From CAXXOK01 sp964640955 (GTDB lineage Bacteria; Bacillota; Clostridia; Christensenellales; Aristaeellaceae): 64,000 nt of DNA. Shown piece by piece: positions 25,261-33,711 of this stretch. Both the position numbers and the translations under genes were made by a program. Each line of letters opens with the position of its first letter. The stretch's first letter is position 1. Where the stretch lies: the NCBI GenBank assembly GCA_964640955.1, contig CAZXJI010000005.1, positions 62,001-126,000 on the forward strand. The letters are read 5' to 3'. The notes under the pieces are model-generated. The model ran no database searches, was not told the origin of the DNA, and worked only from the letters and a program-made list of their open reading frames with translations.

Positions 25261-26214
25261 TTACGCACCGCCGACGCGCTCAACCGTATAGCCCAGCGCC
25301 TCCAGATCGTTCAGCACGCTGTCCTCCGGGAGCGCCAGGTGCAAAAGCCCCACCGTCACGAAATACGTGCCGCCGTCCTCAAGCATCGCGGCAAGCCGTT
25401 CGGCCATACGCCTGTTTCGCTCGGTCACCAGCTTTAAGTGGTATTCCGCGCAGACGTCCTCGTGCCCCGGCGCGAGGTAGGTGGTCAGGTACTGATCGGC
25501 GAAGGCGTCCGCGTCGCCGTCCCGCCACCAGTCCGGCCAGCTGCGGATGCTCGCGTCCATGCCGGTCACGCTCGCGGGGTCGGCAATGGCGTCGCACTCG
25601 CTTTGAAGCAGGTAACGCGTCAGCGCGTCGCTGAAGCCCTCCAGCAGATCCGTCTGCTCCGTCGCCGTTTCCAGATAGGCGACCGCCTTGCCGCTCTGAT
25701 CGGCGTAGGCCCGCACCTGCTCCTCCACGCCCAGCGAGATCGCCTCGCTCACGTCGGATACGCCCAGCTCCGCCGCGGTGGAATAGACCGCGAGGGTGTT
25801 GACGACCGCCCAGGGCCGCAGATTGTCCAGTGCGCTTGGGGAAATGCCCAGCGTATCGCAGACCTTCGCAAGCTCCGCGTACAGATCGGCGCCGATCTCG
25901 CCTTCCAGCGTCCGCCCCTGCGGCAGCGCCATGCGGGCCTTCACCGCCGCCACGGCCTCCGCCGAGGTGGTGTCGCACTCGAACACGAACGTATCCGCCC
26001 CGGCCATCGCCTGCCGGATGTCCCCGCCGAAGGGATACATGTCCCGGGAACCGATGTGGATGGAGCCCAGCAGGTACATCCGCCCCTGCTCCCCGGTCAC
26101 CCGGTACAGAATGCCCCGGCTCCCCGCGGCCGGATGCGCAAGCGTCCAGGCAAGCGCCCCCGCCGCGATCGCGGCCGCGGCGGCGAGCACCCACAGCCAC
26201 CTTCGTTTCCTCAC
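25261..26214 (-). CDS. TraB/GumN family protein, membrane-anchored
   Basis: The TraB/GumN superfamily includes the TIKI metalloproteases, but bacterial members are mostly uncharacterised. The 317-residue protein starts with a basic tail and one membrane helix (about residues 6-26), then a domain outside the membrane. Family motifs seen are the GxxH type motif LLGSIHIGSRDMYPF and FVFECDTTS, plus the C-terminal VGLLHLALPEDSVLNDLEALGY. The start is GTG at 26214, which overlaps the helicase stop codon (GTGA) and has GGAGG 4 bases upstream; an upstream in-frame ATG lies inside the helicase gene and is rejected. A role in proteolysis or envelope quality control is possible but not shown. Confidence 0.88.
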   Translation of the reverse strand: MRKRRWLWVLAAAAAIAAGALAWTLAHPAAGSRGILYRVTGEQGRMYLLGSIHIGSRDMYPFGGDIRQAMAGADTFVFECDTTSAEAVAAVKARMALPQGRTLEGEIGADLYAELAKVCDTLGISPSALDNLRPWAVVNTLAVYSTAAELGVSDVSEAISLGVEEQVRAYADQSGKAVAYLETATEQTDLLEGFSDALTRYLLQSECDAIADPASVTGMDASIRSWPDWWRDGDADAFADQYLTTYLAPGHEDVCAEYHLKLVTERNRRMAERLAAMLEDGGTYFVTVGLLHLALPEDSVLNDLEALGYTVERVGGA

Positions 26215-28568
26215 GTTTCCTCCAGGCTTTCCAGCGCCCGCACCGCTGCGGGCACGTTTTCGTTGCGCCATTGCCACTCCGCCGGCAGCAGGCGCACGTA
26301 GCGCGGGTCGTAATAGCGGTCGTCCATCAGCAGCACCAGCCCCCGGTCGCTCTCCGTGCGGATTACGCGGCCCGCCGCCTGCGCCACCTTCTGCATGGCG
26401 GGGATCATCCACGCGTAGAGGAAGCCGTCGCCGAAGCGCTCCTCGTAGTACCCTTGCAGGGTCTTAAGGCGCAGGGAGGGCGTCGGCAGGCCCACGCCCA
26501 CGATCAGCGCGCCGATCAGTTGCTCGCCGGGCAGATCGACCCCCTCGGAAAACAGGCCGCCCAGCACGCACAGCCCCAGCCTCGGGCCTTCGCCCTGTGT
26601 GAAGGCGTTAAGGAAGCGGCTGCGCGCCTCCTCGGTCATCTCGCTTTCCTGCACCAGCAGCGGGGGCAGCGGCCGGGCGACGAGCTGCGCAAGCACCAGC
26701 CGCAGGTAGGCGTAGCTGGGGAAATAAGCGATGTACTTGCCCGGCCGCATGGTGACCGCCTGCTCGATGCTTTCGGCGATCCGCGCGGCGGTCGCCTCCC
26801 GGTAGGCGTAGCGCGTCTGCACGCGCGTGCGCACCACCGCGAGCCTTTCGGCGGGGAAGGGGGAGGGGAGGGAAAAGCACGCGTCCTCCTCCGTGCCGCC
26901 CAGCAGCGCGCGCATGGCGGGCAGCGGCGCGAGCGTGGCCGAGAAGAACACCGATCCGCGAAGCCCTTTGGTGGCCGCGGCGATCATCTCCGCCGGAGAA
27001 AGGCAGAAAAGCGTCAGTTCGCGCTCCCGGCCGTGCAGGGTGAGCAGCGTGGCGTAATGCTCCCCGTCCTGCTCCGCGGCGTAACCGAAGGTCATCAGCG
27101 CCCTGAGCAATTGCCCTGCCTTGGAGCGCAGTTCCGCACCGGGCATCGGCCCGGCCAGCAGTTCCCCGGTCGCCTCGCACAGCTCCCGCGCCGCCTGCAC
27201 CGCCGCTTCCGGCGGCGCGGACAGGCGGTATTCCCGGGGTTCGCGGAAGGCTTCGGCATCCGGCTCCGCCGGGGCGTCCGCTTCGGCGCCGCCTTGCGGC
27301 TGCGCTTCCCTCAGCGTGGTGATCAGCGCCGACAGCCGCTTGTAGAAAGGGTGCTTTCGCCCCAGCGCCTTGCCCGCGTCCGTGCGCAGCGCGCGCAGTT
27401 CCCGGCTGTCGAGCGACCCGGTGAGGTTGTCCCGCACGCGGGAAAGCAGGTGGTGCGCCTCGTCCGTGAGCAGGGTAAAGCCGCGGCGCTGAAACAGGCG
27501 TTCCAGCTGGGCGAACGGATCGAAGGCATAGTTGATGTCCATCAGCACCACGTCGGCGAGCTCGGTCAGCTTCAGCGCCAGCTCGAAGGGGCAGATGTGG
27601 AACTCGTCGGCGACGGCGGCGATCACTTCCTCCGACCAGACGCCGTCCGTCCGCAGAAGCTTTTGCACGGCTTCCGGCTGGCGGAGATAGTGCCCCTTCG
27701 CGCGCGGACAGTCGTCCGGGTGGCATCGGGCCGGGGCGGGGCAAAGCTTTTCCCTGGCCAGCAGGGTGGAAACCCGCGCCTTCATGCCGTCCCGGCGCAT
27801 CAATTCCAGCGCGTTCAGCGGGCTCTGCCGGGCGGTGGTGCGCGCCGTGAGGTAGACGATCTTGCGCGTTTTCCCCTCGCCCAGCGCCTTGAGCGCCGGA
27901 AAGAGCACCGCCGCGCTTTTGCCCGTGCCGGTGGGCAGCGAAGCGAACAGCCGCTTCCTGCGCGTAATGGCGGTGTACACCTGCGCCGCCAGCTCCCGCT
28001 GCCCCTGCCGGTAAGCGGGGTAGGGGAAGGGCAGGGCCGCGAGGCTTTCGTCCCGCTTACGGGCACGGTTGCGCTCCGCTACGGCGAAGGCCAGCCACGG
28101 CGCGAGAAGCGCATCCAGCGTTTGCAGGAGCGCCGCACGGGTTACGCGTTTGGGAAACGCGCGTACGGGCTCGCCCGCCGTGTCGACGTACACCACGCTG
28201 ATCTCCGCCGTCTGCAGCGATTCGTCCGCGAGGGCGAGCATCGCGCCGTAGAGCAGCGCCTGCGCGCGGTGCTCGGGCAGGGGGCATTGCGGCGGACGGG
28301 CGCACAGCTTGATCTCCTCCACGCAGGGAAGGTCGCCCGCCCGGTAGGCGTCCATGCGGCCGAACACCGTTACGGCCTCGCCGTCCCGCGTAAGCTCCGC
28401 GCTCAGCGGTTTTTCGGTTTCGAAATCCTCCGCCTGCGCGCGCTCCCGCGCCTGATGGGCCTTCGTGCCGGCCTGCATTTCCGCCGGGCCGCCGCCGGGT
28501 GTGATATCCGGCGGAAAATAGGTGAAGGCTACCAGGTCGCGTACGGACACCCGCAAAGCGTCGCTCAT
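26211..28568 (-). CDS. DinG/XPD-like Fe-S helicase with N-terminal PD-(D/E)XK nuclease-like domain
   Basis: This is a predicted 5'-3' DNA helicase for repair or recombination. The 785-residue protein begins with a Cas4/RecB-like domain in which FGRMDAY (Asp) and VEEIK (Glu-x-Lys) fit the nuclease active site (about residues 69-87). The helicase part follows: Walker A LPTGTGKSAA (about residue 215), four cysteines for a 4Fe-4S cluster (CPAPARCHPDDCP, then HICPFE), DEAH box LLTDEAHHL, and C-terminal motifs SVFFSATLAPL and QAAGRVIRTESD. All catalytic motifs look intact. The ATG at 28568 lies 10 bases after the YugP gene. Such nuclease-helicase fusions occur in Clostridia and related bacteria; their specific role is poorly known. 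Confidence 0.92.
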   Translation of the reverse strand: MSDALRVSVRDLVAFTYFPPDITPGGGPAEMQAGTKAHQARERAQAEDFETEKPLSAELTRDGEAVTVFGRMDAYRAGDLPCVEEIKLCARPPQCPLPEHRAQALLYGAMLALADESLQTAEISVVYVDTAGEPVRAFPKRVTRAALLQTLDALLAPWLAFAVAERNRARKRDESLAALPFPYPAYRQGQRELAAQVYTAITRRKRLFASLPTGTGKSAAVLFPALKALGEGKTRKIVYLTARTTARQSPLNALELMRRDGMKARVSTLLAREKLCPAPARCHPDDCPRAKGHYLRQPEAVQKLLRTDGVWSEEVIAAVADEFHICPFELALKLTELADVVLMDINYAFDPFAQLERLFQRRGFTLLTDEAHHLLSRVRDNLTGSLDSRELRALRTDAGKALGRKHPFYKRLSALITTLREAQPQGGAEADAPAEPDAEAFREPREYRLSAPPEAAVQAARELCEATGELLAGPMPGAELRSKAGQLLRALMTFGYAAEQDGEHYATLLTLHGRERELTLFCLSPAEMIAAATKGLRGSVFFSATLAPLPAMRALLGGTEEDACFSLPSPFPAERLAVVRTRVQTRYAYREATAARIAESIEQAVTMRPGKYIAYFPSYAYLRLVLAQLVARPLPPLLVQESEMTEEARSRFLNAFTQGEGPRLGLCVLGGLFSEGVDLPGEQLIGALIVGVGLPTPSLRLKTLQGYYEERFGDGFLYAWMIPAMQKVAQAAGRVIRTESDRGLVLLMDDRYYDPRYVRLLPAEWQWRNENVPAAVRALESLEET

Positions 28569-28578
28569 GGTTCCGCGC

Positions 28579-29262
28579 TCAGCTGCGGCGGTTGCGGGAG
28601 ATCAGCAAAAGCCTCAGCAGCTGCAAAAGGCTGCTGATGGCCGCCGCCACGTAGGTCAGCGCCGCGGCGGAGAGCACCGCGCGCACGCCGGAGAGCTCCT
28701 CCTCATTCAGGTACCCGCCCTCGGCGAGCGCTTCCATCGCGCGGTGGCTGGCGTTGAACTCCACCGGCAGGGTGATGAGCGAAAAGACGAGCGTCAGCGA
28801 GAAGCACAGGATGCCGACCGTGATCAGCGGCTCCCAGGAGAAGATGATCCCCAGGATAAAGATGGGGAAATAGAGGTTGCTGCCGATGTTGACCACCGGC
28901 ACGAAAGCGCTGCGCAGCTTCAGCGGCCCGTAATCGTGCCGCTTCTGCATGGCGTGGCCGCATTCGTGCGCGGCGATGCCCACGGCCGCGATGCTGTCGG
29001 AGCCGTACACGCCCTGCGAAAGATGAAGCACGTTGGAGCGGGGGTCGTAGTTGTCGGTCAGCTCCCCCTCGATGGGCTCGATGGCGACGCCCGCGTTGCC
29101 GTCGCGGGCGAGCAGGTCGCGGGAGACGGCCTCGGCGGTCACGCCGCGCGAAGTGCGGATTCTTCCATATTTGGCGTAGGCGGATTTCACCTTGAACTGC
29201 GCCCAAAGGCCCAACAGCAGACCGGGCAGGAGCAGCACGATCGTCCAATCCATATAAAACAT
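28579..29262 (-). CDS. YugP-like zinc metallopeptidase, membrane protein
   Basis: This 227-residue protein belongs to the neutral zinc metallopeptidase family typified by B. subtilis YugP. It has an N-terminal helix (MFYMDWTIVLLLPGLLLGLWAQF), a peptidase core with the zinc motif AAHECGHAMQK (His-Glu-x-x-His), then two helices and a final helix near the C terminus. The ATG at 29262 has GGAGG 7 bases upstream. It is first in the operon with the nuclease-helicase, TraB/GumN and GNAT genes. Pairing with TraB/GumN, also a putative envelope protease, hints at membrane protein quality control, but this is inference. Confidence 0.92.
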   Translation of the reverse strand: MFYMDWTIVLLLPGLLLGLWAQFKVKSAYAKYGRIRTSRGVTAEAVSRDLLARDGNAGVAIEPIEGELTDNYDPRSNVLHLSQGVYGSDSIAAVGIAAHECGHAMQKRHDYGPLKLRSAFVPVVNIGSNLYFPIFILGIIFSWEPLITVGILCFSLTLVFSLITLPVEFNASHRAMEALAEGGYLNEEELSGVRAVLSAAALTYVAAAISSLLQLLRLLLISRNRRS

Positions 29263-29294
29263 GCCCAAACCTCCACAAAAGGCAGTCGATGTGC

Positions 29295-29354
29295 TATGAT
29301 GGTCACGGCCAAAAAGCCGTATGAATAGCATACACTATTTTGGCGGAAATTCAA
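29295..29354. promoter_or_regulatory. divergent promoter region between yugP-like and flavin reductase genes
   Basis: On plus, TGTGCTATGAT (29291-29300 core) is an extended -10 for the 29417 gene. On minus, TTGAAT (29354-29349) and TATGCT (29332-29327), 16 bases apart, form a weaker promoter for the yugP-like gene. Confidence 0.45.
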
Positions 29355-29416
29355 GCCGCAACGCCCGAAACGCGGACGGAGGCGGCCGCGCCCGACTGTG
29401 GAAAGGAGCCTGTCGT

Positions 29417-29920
29417 ATGCGAGAAATTCCCGTAACCGAAGTGGCGAACATCGTAACCGAGAAAATGGCCAACGGAGGCGTGTTCCTAACCGTGTCCGAC
29501 GGCGAACGCAAAAACGTGATGACCATCGGCTGGGGCGGCGTGAATACGTTTTTCGGCGCGCCCTGCTTTCTGGCGCCGGTGCGGCGCAGCCGCTACTCCT
29601 ACGGCATCATCCGGAAGAACGGAACGTTCACCGTCAGCGTTCCGCTGCACGACATGCGCAGGGAACTGGCCTTCGCCGGCAGCAAAAGCGGCCGCGACGT
29701 GGACAAGTTTTCCGGCCACGGCATGACGGCCGCGCCCGCGCAGGCCGTGGAGGTGCCGATTGTCAAGGAATGCGAACTGCAAATCGAATGCACGCCGCTG
29801 GGACGGGTGGAAATGAACGCCGAGTTGCTGACCCCGGAGGTGCGCAGCCGCTGCTACGCCGACGGGGACATGCACGCGTTCTTCCTGGGGAAGATCGTCC
29901 GCTGCTATTACGCGGACTGA
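29417..29920 (+). CDS. flavin reductase family protein (split-barrel FMN-binding)
   Basis: The 167-residue protein matches the flavin reductase-like FMN-binding domain over its full length. The N-terminal strand GVFLTVSDGERKNVMTIGW, then FFGAPCFLAPVRRSRYSY and FTVSVPLHDMRRELAFAG are the FMN-contact regions. It probably binds FMN and reduces it with NAD(P)H, or serves as an electron carrier; the partner is unknown. AAAGGAG lies 9 bases before the ATG at 29417. Its last 13 bases overlap the end of the convergent histidine kinase gene with no terminator between them. Confidence 0.9.
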   Translation: MREIPVTEVANIVTEKMANGGVFLTVSDGERKNVMTIGWGGVNTFFGAPCFLAPVRRSRYSYGIIRKNGTFTVSVPLHDMRRELAFAGSKSGRDVDKFSGHGMTAAPAQAVEVPIVKECELQIECTPLGRVEMNAELLTPEVRSRCYADGDMHAFFLGKIVRCYYAD

Positions 29921-31356
29921 CCCCCGCCGTCCCAGACAAAACGGAATTCGGTGCCGCGGTCCAGTTCGCTTTGCACCGTCACGCGCATGCCGTGGCGCTG
30001 CGCGATCTGTCTGGCGATCGCGAGGCCAAGCCCGCTGCCCTGCCGGTTGTCCTCCGTGCGCGCCTTGTGGAACCGGTCGAAGATCAGCGGCAACTCCTCC
30101 GGGGCGATGCCCCGACCCTCGTCGCGGATGGAAACGGCGTTTTGCGTGAGCGTAACGGTTACGGCGCTTCCCTCCGGGGAGAACTTGACCGCGTTGTCCA
30201 GAATGATCAAAAACATCTGCCGAAGACGGCCGTAGTCGCCGTTCAGCTCCACCGCCTCGTCGGGAAAAACCTGCGCGAGGCGGATCTTTTTTTCGCGCGC
30301 CAATTGCCCCGCGCCGCGCAGCGCGTCGCCCAGCACTTCGTTTAGGGAAAGCGGGGCGCGCTCGATGGGAAAGTCCGCGTTCTGCAGGCGGGAGAGGTCC
30401 ATCAGGTCGTTGACCAGCCGCTGCAGGGCGAGCGTTTCCCCAAGCATCTGCCGGTGGTACTCGTCCACCTGCTCCGGCCGGGCCACCACCCCGTCGCACA
30501 GCGCCTCCAGCGAACCGCGCAGCACGGTCACGGGCGTGCGCAGCTCGTGGCTTACGTTGGAAAGGAAGTCCCGCCGCCGCTGCTCCTGCCGCTCGTCGGC
30601 TTCCCGGGAGGCTTTCAGCCGCCCGCCGAGGCCGTCCATCACCTGCGCGAGCTTGCCGATCTCGTCGTTTTGCGTAACGCCGGTGCGGACGTCGTAGTCC
30701 CCCTCCGAAAGGCGGGCCGCGGCGGCCTGCATGCGGTTGAGCGGCCGGGCGAAACCGTAGGAGAGGAGCACCGACAAAAGCACCGCGACCGCCAGGGCCG
30801 CCGCGCCGCTGTACAGAAGAATCTTCACGCCCTGCGCCGCCGCGGACTGAATGCCGGAAACCGCGTCGTTGAGCAGCAGCGCGCCCGCGACCGCGTCCCC
30901 GTCGTAGATGGGCGCGCCCACGGTGAGCGTGGGCGTCCCCAAAAGCTCGCTGAAGCCCTCGCTGAAGGCCGCGTTTCCCTCGTACACGGCTTTGACGAGG
31001 GTTTCGGCGTCGGCGGGCAGATCGTCGTAGGTCAGGGTGTTGCCCATCATGTGTCCGGCGGTGAGAAAGGTCAGGTTCTCGTCCAGCACCCACACGTTCG
31101 TTTCCACCAGGCTCAGGATGCGCACGTAGGAGCCGTACCCCGACCCCTGCGCGCCGGACATGCGCCCGCCGTTTTCGCCCATCGCGTCCGACAGGGTCTG
31201 CGCGAGGGCCGTGGCGCGGGCGAGCATTTCGTCCTTTTTGGTTTCCACCGTCCAACGCGTGAAAAACGCGTTGAACAGGATGCCGCTGACCAGCGCGAAC
31301 GCCAGCAGCGCCGCGGCGAAGTAGGCCAGCAGCTTGAGGGCGATCTTATTCTTCAT
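29908..31356 (-). CDS. sensor histidine kinase (PhoR/WalK-like architecture)
   Basis: This 482-residue membrane kinase has helix 1 at about residues 6-32, an extracytoplasmic sensor domain of about 145 residues, helix 2 at about 178-200, a HAMP linker and the phosphoacceptor His270 in FLSNVSHELRTPVTVL. The ATPase domain has the N-box (LIILDNAVKFSPEG), G1 (DEGRGIA), F-box and G2 (GSGLGLAIA). The sensor domain (KDEMLARATALAQTLSD to TVGAPIYDGDAVAG) looks like a single Cache/PAS-like fold, but the ligand is unknown. The ATG overlaps the regulator gene by 11 bases. The 3' end overlaps the convergent flavin reductase gene by 13 bases. Confidence 0.94.
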   Translation of the reverse strand: MKNKIALKLLAYFAAALLAFALVSGILFNAFFTRWTVETKKDEMLARATALAQTLSDAMGENGGRMSGAQGSGYGSYVRILSLVETNVWVLDENLTFLTAGHMMGNTLTYDDLPADAETLVKAVYEGNAAFSEGFSELLGTPTLTVGAPIYDGDAVAGALLLNDAVSGIQSAAAQGVKILLYSGAAALAVAVLLSVLLSYGFARPLNRMQAAAARLSEGDYDVRTGVTQNDEIGKLAQVMDGLGGRLKASREADERQEQRRRDFLSNVSHELRTPVTVLRGSLEALCDGVVARPEQVDEYHRQMLGETLALQRLVNDLMDLSRLQNADFPIERAPLSLNEVLGDALRGAGQLAREKKIRLAQVFPDEAVELNGDYGRLRQMFLIILDNAVKFSPEGSAVTVTLTQNAVSIRDEGRGIAPEELPLIFDRFHKARTEDNRQGSGLGLAIARQIAQRHGMRVTVQSELDRGTEFRFVWDGGGQSA

Positions 31357-32041
31357 CGGAGCCCACCTCGAACTTGTACCCCACGCCCCAGAGGGTGCGG
31401 ATGGTCCAGCCCTCCGGCCCGTGCGCGTCCAGCTTGGCGCGCAGGCGTTTGATGTGGGAGTCCACCGTGCGCGTGTCGCCGAAGTAGTCGTATCCCCACA
31501 GGCTTTCCAGCAGGTTGTCCCGGGAAAAGACTTTGCCGGGGTGCGAGGCCAGGGTGTAGAGGATTTCCAGCTCCTTTTTGGTCAGCGCCACGGGCTGCCC
31601 GCCCACCTGCGCGGCGTAATCCGAAAGCCGCACCGTCAGGTTGCCCATCGCAATCGCACCCTGCGGCGCGGGCTTGCTCTGCTCAAGCCGCCTGAGCACC
31701 GCGCGCAGCCGCGCCATCACCTCGCCGGGGGAGAAGGGCTTGACGATGTAATCGTCCGCGCCGATGTCCAGCCCCATGATCTTTTCGTAATCCTCGCCCT
31801 TCGCGGTGATCATGATGACGGGCACGGCGGACGTGCGCCGTATCTCCCGGCAGACGGAGAAGCCGTCGATTTTGGGCATCATCACGTCCAGCAGCACCGC
31901 GTCGGGCTTGAGGCTGTTAAACAGCCGCAGCGCCTCCTCCCCGTCGGCCGCGACCGCCGGGGTATGCCCTTCCTTTTTCAGATATTCCTCCAATACGGAC
32001 GCGATCTGCCGATTGTCGTCCGCGACCAGTACGGTTGCCAT
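31346..32041 (-). CDS. OmpR/PhoB family response regulator
   Basis: This is the partner of the overlapping kinase. The 231-residue protein has a receiver domain with VADDN, phosphoacceptor Asp52 in AVLLDVMMPKIDG, Thr in MITAKG and Lys in VKPFSP, then a winged-helix DNA-binding domain with LTKKELEILYTLASHPGKVFSR and VDSHIKRLRAKL. GGAGG lies 5 bases before the ATG at 32041. It is first in a two-gene operon. A 7-base inverted repeat (32070-32089) just upstream of the start could be an autoregulatory site, but this is speculative. No adjacent target gene identifies the stimulus; the divergent DUF2202 gene is a candidate target by position. Confidence 0.94.
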   Translation of the reverse strand: MATVLVADDNRQIASVLEEYLKKEGHTPAVAADGEEALRLFNSLKPDAVLLDVMMPKIDGFSVCREIRRTSAVPVIMITAKGEDYEKIMGLDIGADDYIVKPFSPGEVMARLRAVLRRLEQSKPAPQGAIAMGNLTVRLSDYAAQVGGQPVALTKKELEILYTLASHPGKVFSRDNLLESLWGYDYFGDTRTVDSHIKRLRAKLDAHGPEGWTIRTLWGVGYKFEVGSDEE

Positions 32042-32069
32042 AGGCGCCTCCTTTTCGGTCGGGTGCTTT

Positions 32070-32089
32070 ACGGGTAAAAGGATACCCGT
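32070..32089. promoter_or_regulatory. inverted repeat upstream of the response regulator gene
   Basis: ACGGGTA and TACCCGT are separated by 6 bases in the 194-base divergent gap. The same gap holds a plus-strand -10 (TATAGT, 32185-32190) for the DUF2202 gene and a CGGCAA/TTGCCG stem (32193-32208) in its leader. No clear minus-strand promoter was found. Confidence 0.3.
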
Positions 32090-32235
32090 TTGAAGCGGCG
32101 GGGAAGCGGCGTTTTTCGCCGGGGTGAAAATGCCACGAATACGATGCGGAAAAGACACAATTTCGCCACGGATGTCGGCTATCTTATAGTCACGGCAAGG
32201 GATTGCCGGAGAATGAAAGAAGAGGTGCTTACCCC

Positions 32236-33105
32236 ATGAAGCTCAAGAAGATAACGGCTATCCTGACCATGATCCTGATGATGGCGACCCTCCCCGCCCT
32301 GGCGATGGCGGAAGACGCGTACGGCTCCGCCGCGGTGGCGGAAGGACAGACCTACACCCTGGAACAGATGCTGAACTTCGCCATTCAGGACGAGTACGCG
32401 GCCCAGGCCGAATACCGGCTGATTCTGGCAGCCTACGGCGAGAACAACGCCTTCGCCAACATCCTCGACGCGGAAGCGACGCACATCGAGGAACTGACCG
32501 CCCTGTTCGCGGCTTACGGCTACGCTCTCCCGGCGAACGACGCCGCCGAACGCGTTTCGCTCCCCGCGACCCTTGAGGAAGCCTACCAGACCGGCGTGAG
32601 CGCCGAGAACGCCAACATCGCCATGTACCAGAACTTCCTTGCGCAGACCGACCTGCCGACCGACGTGCGCGACGTGTTCACGGACCTGCAAAACGCTTCC
32701 GAAAGCCACCTGACCGCCTTCACCCGCAACGTTGAGAAGGACGGCAACGGCATGCGCAACGGCGCGAACGACGAAACCCGGCAAAACGGCGACGGCAATG
32801 GTAACGGCAACGGCCAGAACGACGGCAACGGCCAGAACGACGGCAACGGCCAGAACGACGGCAACGGCCAGGGCTCGGGCAACAGCGGCAACGCCGAAAC
32901 CTGCATGGACGGCCAGGGAAAAAACCGCCGCACCGACGTGACGACCGGACAGGGCAAGAATGCCCGCTACAGCGACAACGACGCGCAGAACAACTGCGGC
33001 TCCGGCGATTGCGACGGGGAAGGCAGCGGCACCTGCGACGAAGAGGGCGACGGCAACCAGTACGGCCGCAGCAGCTCGGGCAACGGCACCGGCAGGAGCC
33101 TGTAA
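32236..33105 (+). CDS. secreted DUF2202 ferritin-like protein with a Gly/Asn repeat tail
   Basis: The 289-residue exported protein has a signal peptide ending at ALAMA (about residue 25). A DUF2202-type helical domain follows (about residues 38-168) in which Glu/His pairs DEYAAQAEYR and AEATHIEEL resemble a ferritin-like di-iron site. The second half is a disordered tail: repeats of DGNGQN (residues about 190-215) followed by a Gly/Asp-rich stretch with five cysteines (ETCMDG, NNCGSGDCDGEG, GTCDEEGD). The catalytic or storage role of DUF2202 is not established. The ATG at 32236 is preceded by AGAGGTG. It is divergent from the two-component system and followed by a shared hairpin. The Cys/Asp tail might bind metal. 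Confidence 0.85.
   Translation: MKLKKITAILTMILMMATLPALAMAEDAYGSAAVAEGQTYTLEQMLNFAIQDEYAAQAEYRLILAAYGENNAFANILDAEATHIEELTALFAAYGYALPANDAAERVSLPATLEEAYQTGVSAENANIAMYQNFLAQTDLPTDVRDVFTDLQNASESHLTAFTRNVEKDGNGMRNGANDETRQNGDGNGNGNGQNDGNGQNDGNGQNDGNGQGSGNSGNAETCMDGQGKNRRTDVTTGQGKNARYSDNDAQNNCGSGDCDGEGSGTCDEEGDGNQYGRSSSGNGTGRSL
32806..32871 (+). repeat. 18-base tandem repeat inside the DUF2202 gene
   Basis: GGCAACGGCCAGAACGAC occurs three times in a row (32806-32859), followed by a partial fourth copy (32860-32871). It encodes the hexapeptide NGNGQND-type repeats. Copy number may vary between strains. Confidence 0.9.
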
Positions 33106-33174
33106 CCAAAGCAGGCCGGTATGCAAGGCACGGCGGCCGGCGACGGCCAAACCCCCTCCCTACAACTCCCTATG

Positions 33175-33208
33175 CCGCCGCGGCGGGCCTGCAAACCCGC
33201 CGCGGCGG
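33175..33208. terminator. GC-rich hairpin between convergent genes
   Basis: A 13-base-pair perfect stem CCGCCGCGGCGGG / CCCGCCGCGGCGG with an 8-base loop lies between the DUF2202 gene and the tautomerase gene. T-runs are poor on both sides. Confidence 0.6.
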
Positions 33209-33228
33209 TGCTTTGCGTGGCGGGAAGC

Positions 33229-33591
33229 TCAGGCTTTCGGATGGCCGTGGCCCGGCGGCAGCTTGCCATCCGTGTAGCACAGCGTCAATTCCGACAGCGA
33301 CAGATACACGCAGCCGGGCGCGGTTTGGGCGATGCGGGCGATATCGGTGCTGAGCGCGCAGGAAAAGCGGTCGCAGTCGTCCGCGGTGGCCGCGCCCATT
33401 ACCCGTACGTCGCAAAAGGCGCAGCCGCCCGGCGCGTCGCCTTTGGTGAGCGTCTGACCGTCCTGAATGTGCACCATCACGTGGACGCGGTTTTTATGAA
33501 GCAGCGCCGCGGCGTTCAGCGCGCAGGCCTTCAGGCTCTGCTTTTCCCCGTCCGTCAGGGCGCGGGAAGTGGAAATGTGTATGTAAGGCAA
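33229..33591 (-). CDS. MIF/4-oxalocrotonate tautomerase-superfamily protein
   Basis: The 120-residue protein begins MPYIHISTSRALTDGEKQ. The Pro after the initiator Met is the catalytic residue of the tautomerase superfamily, and the length and the internal segment VHVMVHIQDGQ fit the MIF-like group. A keto-enol tautomerase activity is likely; the natural substrate is unknown. Three to four cysteines (GGCAFCDV, DDCDRFSC) are unusual for so small a member. The start is a TTG at 33591 with GGAGG 7 bases upstream; any later start would remove the catalytic Pro. It is a single gene, divergent from the LarA-family gene. Confidence 0.85.
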   Translation of the reverse strand: MPYIHISTSRALTDGEKQSLKACALNAAALLHKNRVHVMVHIQDGQTLTKGDAPGGCAFCDVRVMGAATADDCDRFSCALSTDIARIAQTAPGCVYLSLSELTLCYTDGKLPPGHGHPKA

Positions 33592-33672
33592 GGCTCATCC
33601 TCCTTTTTCTTGCGAAGCGCTCTCCCTGTAAGATACTTCGCGGCGAACCTTTCTTCCTGCCCCGGATTGTGC

Positions 33673-33678
33673 TATGAT
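33673..33678 (+). promoter_or_regulatory. extended -10 promoter of the larA-like gene
   Basis: TGTGCTATGAT gives a TG-extended -10 (TATGAT at 33673-33678), 34 bases before the ATG. The -35 (TTTCTT) is poor. Confidence 0.5.
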
Positions 33679-33711
33679 GGGGCGGAAGAAACGTAAACCG
33701 GGAGATGCGAC

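Noticed and set aside
25830..28637. 935-residue plus-strand open frame
   Set aside because: Opposite the nuclease-helicase gene, extreme Arg/Gln/His/Pro bias, no start site; a shadow of GC-rich codons.
32806..32871. Possible CRISPR-like repeats
   Set aside because: The 18-base units are directly adjacent with no spacers and encode an in-frame peptide repeat of the DUF2202 protein.
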